Shown here: piece after piece, positions 24,539-33,100 of the stretch
How the letters are laid out: the number at the start of each line of letters is the position of its first letter
How positions within the stretch are numbered: position 1 is the first letter of the stretch
IMG/VR virus record: IMGVR_UViG_3300001737_000092
Coordinates: 4,939-44,180 of that record
Strand: one strand, 5' to 3'
Length of the DNA: 39,242 bases
Source: a virus
The notes under the pieces: model-generated
Database searches by the model: none
What the model was told of the DNA's origin: nothing
Seen by the model: the letters and a program-made list of their open reading frames with translations, nothing else
Position numbers and translations under genes: made by a program

Positions 24539-27187
24539 TTATATACAATTAATTATTTTTTGTTGTACAGATTCGCTTTCTCTACTAAATTCTTCTTTGG
24601 TTAAAGTAGGATATGCTTCTTGTAATTTTTCTTTATTTGTTTCCCAAAGTTTACTTGTAATAGGTGATGCAAAATTATTTTTAGATGCAAATTTTTCAGC
24701 AGCTAATGTTAATATTTCTTGTCTAACTCCATTATTTTCTTCCCATTTCATAATATTGCCTGTTTTAACAGACATTATTTGATTTTTATTATTTACTACA
24801 TAATTATCACCTTTTAAACTCACAACAACAGCTCTACCTTCTTGAACAGCTAAGTTAGCAAATATTTTATTTCTATCTTTGCTATCTTTGGTAAATACTT
24901 CTTTACCACTTTTATTGAAAATTTGGTTACCTTTAATAGTATAAGTTTGTGTAGTTTTACCTGTTGGAGTATATGTTATAACTTGATCTTCAGTTTTTAT
25001 TTCTGCAATACTTTGTTGTGGAGTTATTTGAAATGTTGAAGATATTACATTGTTAGGAATAAAGTTCGCATAATCTAATAAGTCTTTTGCTCTACCGTAT
25101 TTTAATTTTTCAGTAAAAGAAGATAACCAATTAGATAATAATACATTTACTTCTCCTACACTTATATTATAAGGTTCATATTTTAAATTTTCTTTATTTT
25201 GAAAAAAATCTACAGATACCGCTTCTAAATTTTTATCAACATTTTTAAGGCCCTCGTTGTAAACTTCTCTATTTTCTACTACTTTACCAGATTCTTTTAC
25301 ATCATAATATCTTCTGTAATTAGATATAATATTTCCATTTTTATCTAATACATCATAAGAAGCTATATATTTTCTTTCTCCATAAATTTCTGGTTTAAAA
25401 AATGTAAGATTAGAAATTGTATATCCTTTAGGTGGTACTATATAAGTTTGAGTATAATAACTTGGAGAATCAAATTGTCTAACTAATGTTGCTCCTGGAA
25501 AAGTATCTTTTAATTTTTTATTAAAATCTTTTCTAAACCCTTTTGGCACAACCCAGTCTATATCATGTAAAAGTTTTCCTGTTTTTCTAAATACAGAACC
25601 TTGTTCAGCAGCACTAATACTACCTGTAAGTATTAATCCAAAATCCCCAAAAGTCTTAATAATATCTTTACCATGAGTTGTTTCTTCTAATGCTTTAGCT
25701 AAAGTTACTCTTTCTTTATTTTGTAAATCTTTAGAATTAATAATAACCTCTTTTTGATTCATTAATACTTGTTGTATTAAAGAGTCAGTAACTTCTTTTA
25801 AATTTTTAGCATTAGTGAATAAATCTTTAAACCATTTTAAAAAATCATTAATTACTTTATGTAATTTAGTAGAATTATTATTATCTAATAATGACTCTTT
25901 AATGTATTTTTCAAGAACTTCGTTTTTAATTTTATTATAGTCTTTTATATAAGATACCCATTCTTCCATAGGTATTCTATTACCGTCTTTTAAAAACTTG
26001 TGTGTAGTTTTTAAATAATCAGAAGAATTACTAAGTAATTTTTTAAATTCAGAAGTGTCTTCTATTAAACTTTCTAATTTACGAAAGTCTATATTAGTAT
26101 TAGCTAATAATAATTGAGATATTGCTTTAGTTGAATTATTTATAAATACAGAAGAATCTTCCCTGCTTGTATAAATTATTTTATGAAGTAAGTCAGTTGA
26201 TGAATCTCCTTCTTCAAACTTAAATCCAAAATTATTAAAAAAAGTTTTTAATTTACTTTCCAAAGTAGCACCTATAGTATTTAATTCTTTTTGTGCAAGT
26301 TGTAACCCTTCTAAAAATGCTTTATCTATTAGTTCATTAGTATTATGAGTAAAGTTTTCATATTGTAAAAGTTTAGTAGCTGCTTCTGAATTAGGATTTT
26401 GTCTAAAACTTTCTACTACAAGTTTTTTCATTAATCCTAAACTATCAGCAGCTTTCATTTCCGCAACAGTTCCTTTACCTCTTATTTTTTTACCATAGGC
26501 AAAATTGTCTACAATCTCAAACTCAATAGCTGCTGCACCATCTTTAAATCTATCAATTATATTGCTATATTCTTTCCCCCATCCTTCTTTTTCCCAAGTA
26601 TCTTTCCAACCTTTGCTATTTTTTGGATGTATAGCTGTTACTACCGCATATACAGTCTTAGTAGTCCCATCAGCAGATTTACCGAAATGTTTAATAGTAT
26701 CTCCTACTTTAATAGCATATTTGTCCATTTCAGATTTACTTCTTGTAGTTCTCGTTCTTAATCCTGCTTCTATCATATCAATAGAATGTGGATTATTTCC
26801 AAGAAGTTTTTTAACCTCATCATTAGCTTCTACTAAAAAGCCATAGGATTCTGTTCCAGATACTTTATTTTGAGGAATATTTGCTGATACTTGTGGTGTT
26901 TTATTATAAGCATCATAAGTAGCTTTATCAAAAGTACCTGATTTATTAGATTGATATGCGTGTTCTACACTTCCGTATTCTCTACCTTCCCAAGTAAATT
27001 TTCTTGGAGCTAAGTTAGATAATATTCTTGTAGAAGTAGATGATTCAGCTTTATCCCAATAAACATTAATTGTTCCTTTAGGAGTAATTTCATATTCATT
27101 GACAACAGGAGCTTGACCAAGAAAATCATCTATTTTTTCAATAGTTTTTTTATACTCTGATATTGGAGTAATAGGTATAATTAGCAC
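24539..27187 (-). CDS. Giant-block protein with NADAR, ASCH-like and nucleotidyltransferase-like domains
   Basis: An 882-residue multidomain protein. Residues about 38-135 are a NADAR (YbiA/DUF1768-like) domain: ILSNLAP (55-61), FTWEGREYGSVEHAYQ (64-79) with the Glu-His pair. Residues 135-225 look like an ASCH/PUA-type domain (RTRTTR, KVGDTIKHFG, EGWGKEY). Residues about 505-620 look like a pol-beta nucleotidyltransferase (LTGSISAAEQGS, then HDIDWVVP with the DxD). NADAR proteins act on ADP-ribose derivatives, including N-glycosidic ADP-ribose on guanine. The GTG at 27187 is the only plausible start before a TAG at 27197-27199 and overlaps the upstream giant by 38 bases; a fusion through +1 shift is possible. 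Confidence 0.68.
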   Translation of the reverse strand: MLIIPITPISEYKKTIEKIDDFLGQAPVVNEYEITPKGTINVYWDKAESSTSTRILSNLAPRKFTWEGREYGSVEHAYQSNKSGTFDKATYDAYNKTPQVSANIPQNKVSGTESYGFLVEANDEVKKLLGNNPHSIDMIEAGLRTRTTRSKSEMDKYAIKVGDTIKHFGKSADGTTKTVYAVVTAIHPKNSKGWKDTWEKEGWGKEYSNIIDRFKDGAAAIEFEIVDNFAYGKKIRGKGTVAEMKAADSLGLMKKLVVESFRQNPNSEAATKLLQYENFTHNTNELIDKAFLEGLQLAQKELNTIGATLESKLKTFFNNFGFKFEEGDSSTDLLHKIIYTSREDSSVFINNSTKAISQLLLANTNIDFRKLESLIEDTSEFKKLLSNSSDYLKTTHKFLKDGNRIPMEEWVSYIKDYNKIKNEVLEKYIKESLLDNNNSTKLHKVINDFLKWFKDLFTNAKNLKEVTDSLIQQVLMNQKEVIINSKDLQNKERVTLAKALEETTHGKDIIKTFGDFGLILTGSISAAEQGSVFRKTGKLLHDIDWVVPKGFRKDFNKKLKDTFPGATLVRQFDSPSYYTQTYIVPPKGYTISNLTFFKPEIYGERKYIASYDVLDKNGNIISNYRRYYDVKESGKVVENREVYNEGLKNVDKNLEAVSVDFFQNKENLKYEPYNISVGEVNVLLSNWLSSFTEKLKYGRAKDLLDYANFIPNNVISSTFQITPQQSIAEIKTEDQVITYTPTGKTTQTYTIKGNQIFNKSGKEVFTKDSKDRNKIFANLAVQEGRAVVVSLKGDNYVVNNKNQIMSVKTGNIMKWEENNGVRQEILTLAAEKFASKNNFASPITSKLWETNKEKLQEAYPTLTKEEFSRESESVQQKIINCI

Positions 27188-30100
27188 TATTAGTTTCTAA
27201 ATTAGATTCTTCAACTTTAATTCTAGGTTTATCTCCTGTATGATAAATAGTAAATTTAGCTCCTATTTCTTGTAAATAATCTATAAATTGAGAATCTACA
27301 TTTGGCATATCACCTACTATAAATTCAGCCCCATTTATGTTATTATGATAAATATCTGTTTTTGTATTTTCACTTAATGGTTTGCCTCTTAATTCAGAAT
27401 TTCTAGCTAACATTACTATCTTAGCGTCTTCATTGCCTGATGTTCTATATGCTTCTATAGCTCCATACTCTGTAGGAGAACCATGTTTAATACCTATTTC
27501 TTTAAAAGAAGTATCAGTAGAACTTTTAGGAATAAAATTATGTAAAGAAGAATTTATATTTAATGATATTGGTGTAATAGATTCACCAATAAACGCATCA
27601 GCAACAGCTCTCATTGCTTTATCTTTACTATCACCTTGTGGAGTACCTTTACCCTTGTTTTCAAATCCTCCTTTATAACCTTGAAAACCTGATTTAGGTT
27701 TATTATTTTGCAATAGTTTATATTCTATTTGCCAAGCTTCATTTAATTTAGGTCTAACTTTAGAATTAAAATATTCAGTAGACCAACCTTCTAATTTGCT
27801 CCATTGTTCAACATTTTTTCCACTACCTACTAATTTATGCAAAGGTTTAGTAACTTCGACTAATATTTTTTCTCCAGTAGCACTTTCCCATTCTATAATA
27901 TCTCCTTCTTTTAATTTCTTCCAATAATCTATATGATTATCTGATTCATATCTTGTTGTAGCGGTTCTCTCACCATTTTTAATCGCTTCAAAAGTAGTAG
28001 TAGAAATTATATCATTTCTTTTATTATTACCATAAGAAAAAGTCATTTTACCTTTAGCAGAAATAACTTTATTTTTAATTTCCTTTTTAGTTGTAGCAGA
28101 CGAACTATCTTCCTTTACTTCTTTTACAGGTTCAATAGTAACTAATTCTTTTTCAAATTTAATCATTGACAATACAACATTGATAGATTCATCAGTAATA
28201 TTATCGCCAACATAATTAGGATCGTCTTTAAAGAAATTTTTAATTGCTTTTATAAATTTTTCCCAAAGTGAAAGTTGACTAGTATACGGTATTTTACGAA
28301 GTTGATTTTGTAAATCAAAATCACTCATTAATTCTGAATAAAATTCATGAATATCTTTGAATACATTTTCAGATCTAGATTCTTTTTTAACTTTTAAATT
28401 CTTTTTAGCTACTTTGTATATATTAATTAATTCTCTAATATGAAGAGGTGTATCTTCAGTTATTTCAAGATTAGTATAATTCTCTAATTCTCTAGAAAGA
28501 AAGGCATGCATCATTTCATGCAAATATATTCTGGCACCATCAATGCCATTTATATTAATATACTGATTATTTAAGACAATAGTGTTATTTAAAGCAAAAT
28601 ATTTTCCTTCTACTATTTCTCCATTTACTGTAACATTATCAGCTATATCTAATATAATACTATTTAATTTATTTTTATCAGAAACAGAAATAGTTCGAAT
28701 GACTTCAGCTATAGTTTTTATAGTAGGACTTATATCAGGATGATCTATTATACTAGTTAAAATACTATGATGATCTTTGGTACTAAATGCAAGAGGTTCA
28801 TTCTTTATTGCACCTTCTTTTTGTTTTTCTTGAATAGTAGGTTCTTCAGAAGATCTTTTTACAGGTTGTTCACCAAAAAGTGTTTCTACAAAAGGATCCA
28901 CTTTATTAGTATGAATATTAACAATAGATCTAACTATACCTTTTACAGTCATATCATATTCAGTCATATTTGAATGACCAAGTGTAGGTATTCTAAAATA
29001 CTCATTTTCTTTTATAGGATTTTTAATAAAAACATAATATGAATTATTTTTATTCATACTAATCATTTCAGGAATCATATCATCTTCTGTGTTTTTTACT
29101 AACCATTCTTTATTTACTTTTATAGACAAAAGATCTTCTATAACAATTATTTTATTATCATCTTTGACTAAATCAGAAATACTAACTTGTTTTAAATCTT
29201 GAGGATTATGTTGTGCTTGTTGAATAGCAAAATTACTCAGATTTATTTTATCATTAATAGCAAAAATTTTTTCATTGTTGTCTAATAACGCAGTATGTAT
29301 TGCTCTCATTGTACTAGCAAAAGATGTTTCTTCTAATAATACAAAAGGTATATATTTAACAAATTGATTTGCTTCTTGTATACCACCTTCTAAATAAGCA
29401 TATCTTATCAAGTCATTTAATAATTTATGAGTATCATATTCTTTACCATTATAAGAAGGTAATTTAACAGGATTAACAACACTACTTTGAATACCATTTT
29501 CATCTGTTATAGTTTTAACACCTAACAAATTAGTAAAAGCCATATGTAATACTTGTTCATCAAGAGAATCATGTTGTGAATTATTATATTTAATAATAGA
29601 AGGTTCACCGTTATTCTTAATATCAAAAGTTATATTAGCAAACAAAGGATTTTTTTTGATAATATCAAGTTCTGTAGTAGACCAAAGATCTTTCAAATAA
29701 GATGCTAATGATTGATTTTCATCGCTATCTATAAACAATTCTTTTCTTTGTGTTTGCAAAGTTTCATTTTTATTATATATACCAGAATATTTATTAGCAT
29801 AAAAGAATCTTTTGATATTAGCAAATACTTTTTGTTTTTGTTCAACAGTTAAATTTCTACCACTTCTTGAAAGAAAAATAGTTTCATTCATTCTGTGTTT
29901 TATTAAATCGGTATCATAAGGAAAATAATCTCCCCACAATCTAAGACTTGTTTGTAAACCATATGTATTATAAATTGATGGTAAAGTATTGTTTACTAAA
30001 ACATATGTTCTATTTTTTACAATATATATACCTTTATTAGTACCATTTATTTTATCAATTTTTTCTTGTAAATCAATACTGTCAAATAAACTTTTTCCTA

Positions 30101-33100
30101 CACCTTTACTATCAAGACTAGTAGTAGATTGTACTGTTCTAATTGCTTCATTGAATTTTTTAAGATCCAAAAATAAATCTAAAACTTCTTTTTGTAAGAA
30201 AGAATCTGTTGTTCCTTCTTTTGAATGATTTTCAATAGCAAAAGCTAGTTGTTCACTAGTAAACTTATATTTAGTTTTTACTACGTTAGAATCTTCTTCT
30301 TTTATTTTATATTTTTTTAATAAAATATCTTTAATATGTTTGTCTTTATCTTCAATAAAAAAAGCAGTATTAGATAATATTTTTGCCATCTCAATAACAT
30401 AATCTCTGATAATAGGTTGATTAAGTATTAAGAAAGAAATACTATCTATTCTTTGACCACCTAATTCAGCTCCTTTACCTTTATCAAGTCCTAATAAACA
30501 CATTGTTGTGTCGGCACCAAATGTATAATCATTTAAATTGATTTTACCAAGTACACCAGCAGTAGCATTATCAACAGAAATATTCTGTCTTTCTCCAATT
30601 ACAACTGCTATTGGTCTAGATTCTTCATTAAGAATTGATTTACCAAGTTTGTTATCAAATGTTATACCATCAATAATGATTTCAAGAGGTTCATATATTG
30701 CTTTTTCACCAATAGGACTTACTCTTTTCCTTAAAGATAATTGATTAACACTATTGTTTATAGCTATCTGTTCTATTAAAGCATTAAATGTAGCTAATGA
30801 ACTATAAACACCTATACCTGCTTTACCACTAGCACCAGATATCATTGTTTGTTTCTGATATTCATCAGATATAAAACTTAAAGTTTCATTACTAGTTTTG
30901 CTTATAACACTATCAAATATATTAGCTTGATATTTAGCATCATCAATTGACAGAATATTTAATGTTTTTTTCTGTACTTCTTCATGTGATAATATAGATT
31001 GATAAAGATTTATCATTTTATTATTGATAAGTTTTTCTTTTAATATATTTAACTCATCAATTTTATCTTTATCAATAGCAGTTTTAAGTTGTTTATTAAT
31101 GTCTTCAATTTTTACAACATCTTCTAATGGTACAAGTTTACCTTCTTTGTTTTTTACTGTCCAAAGATGATATGTATTTTCTTTATCAACATCAAAATCA
31201 AGGCCTTTCTGCATTGTTTTACTAGCAGATACTAACATTAAATCACCAACTTCAGTAGGTAGAAAACCTTTGATATTATCAAGTGACATTGAACTATGAT
31301 TAGAAGTAGGAATACGGAAACTAATAATTTTCAATAATCTTTCATCTATTTTATCTTTATCTAACTGATAATATTCTGCACCATCACTATTTTTAACAAG
31401 TTTTACATATTTTTTAGTCCCATCTTTATTTGTATCTGAAACAAGATCAATAAGATTACCTTTATTATCTCTAAATTTAGAAGGAATTAATATATCATTG
31501 TGTCCAAGTTTTTTTATAGGTTCATCTATCCAAACAATTCTCGATTGATTAATATCATGAATATTACTTGTAGTATGAAAACCAGCACTACTACCTGCTA
31601 CATAAGAGTAACCAGGCATCTTAAATTTAATAATGTGTTTATTTATAATGGATTGTAACAATGCTTCGTATCTATAAGCATTTGGTGAAGCCCATATAGG
31701 ATTAGCAAATTCTCCATTTTCATTTAAAGTGAGTGCAGCAATATCCTGAATACCATTTTTCTTTGCTTCACTATTAATGGTTTCTTGTAATTTTTCTATA
31801 CTATTAAACTTACTTAAAAGAATTTCTCTTCTATGTTCTAAAAGTTCTCTAAATGTATTGTTAAAAGTTGTATAAAGTTCTTTACCATCAATTGTTTTAT
31901 CATTATATTCAAAGTTATCTAATAATAAAACACCATTAGCAAGAATAAGTTTATTCATCTGGGTACCATTTGATATAACATCTTCTGAATGATAACCAGA
32001 TTTATATGGTACATCCTGTTGAATTCTAAAATTCTCTCTATTTAATTCAAGTGTGTGTTCTGATATAATAGTATCAAGTAAATTTTCATCAGTTAATTCT
32101 CTATTAGAATTGTCATTTACATATACAAATTTACCAGAGCCATCTTTTGAAAACATATTTAAAGCATTTCTTGCACTACCAACTTTATTAGCAGATTGGA
32201 AAGAAGCTCTAACATTTTTATTCTTTTTAGCTTGTATATTTTCCATTAACAATCTGAGTTTGTCAATTTCCAAACTAGCTGTTAATTGTGGAATTAATGG
32301 GAACGAAGATGATTTAATATAGACAGGTCTCATTATACCATTAACTTCATCAAATTTATCACCGCTATATACAGGTTTAATAGGCTGTAATACTTTTTTC
32401 ACAAGAACTCTTTCTTTTTCAGTAAGTAAATCAATACTTTTATAATAACTAAATAATTTTCTAGCATCTTCTAAATCTTGAATAGTAAAATCAACAGCAC
32501 TATCTGGTGTTTTACCAAGTCTATAAAGAATCTCAATATGTTCTTGCCAAGTAGTATATTCTTGTGCATCAGTTTCATTTACTTTTACATAATTTTTAGC
32601 ACCTTCTTCACCAAGTGCTTTTAAAAGCATTTGATAAGAAGAAGCTTGTGGTTCATTATCATCTAAAAATAATTGTATATAACTATCATCAGTACTATTT
32701 GCAATTTGTTGACCTGGTGCAATTAATCTCGCAAGTCGTTTTGTAATATTCTCATAAGTAGCTTTAATATCAGCATTTAAGTCATAAGTATTATCTGTAA
32801 TTTTTAATTTTCTGTTAATATTTGATTGTTTGTAATAAAAAGCTGGATCCATAGCATAAAGCTTTAACATATCTGAATAATGAATCAGATAATTAATAAC
32901 TTGGTCATGTGCAATTAAACTATAAAGTTCTTCTTTAGTTTCAGTAGCACTCCATTTTGATAAATATTTAGTATCAAATAAACCAATAATATTATTATTT
33001 TTCCATGATTCTAATTTTTCATTAACAAGATTTTTAACAAAGTTATCTAATACAATATTAGCTTTTTCTTTGATTTGATTTTCTATTTTGCTAATATCAA

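Noticed and set aside
24462-32322. Plus-strand frames of 66-113 codons opposite the giant genes
   Set aside because: Hydrophobic, composition-driven antisense frames over clearly coding minus-strand genes; no motifs or start signals.
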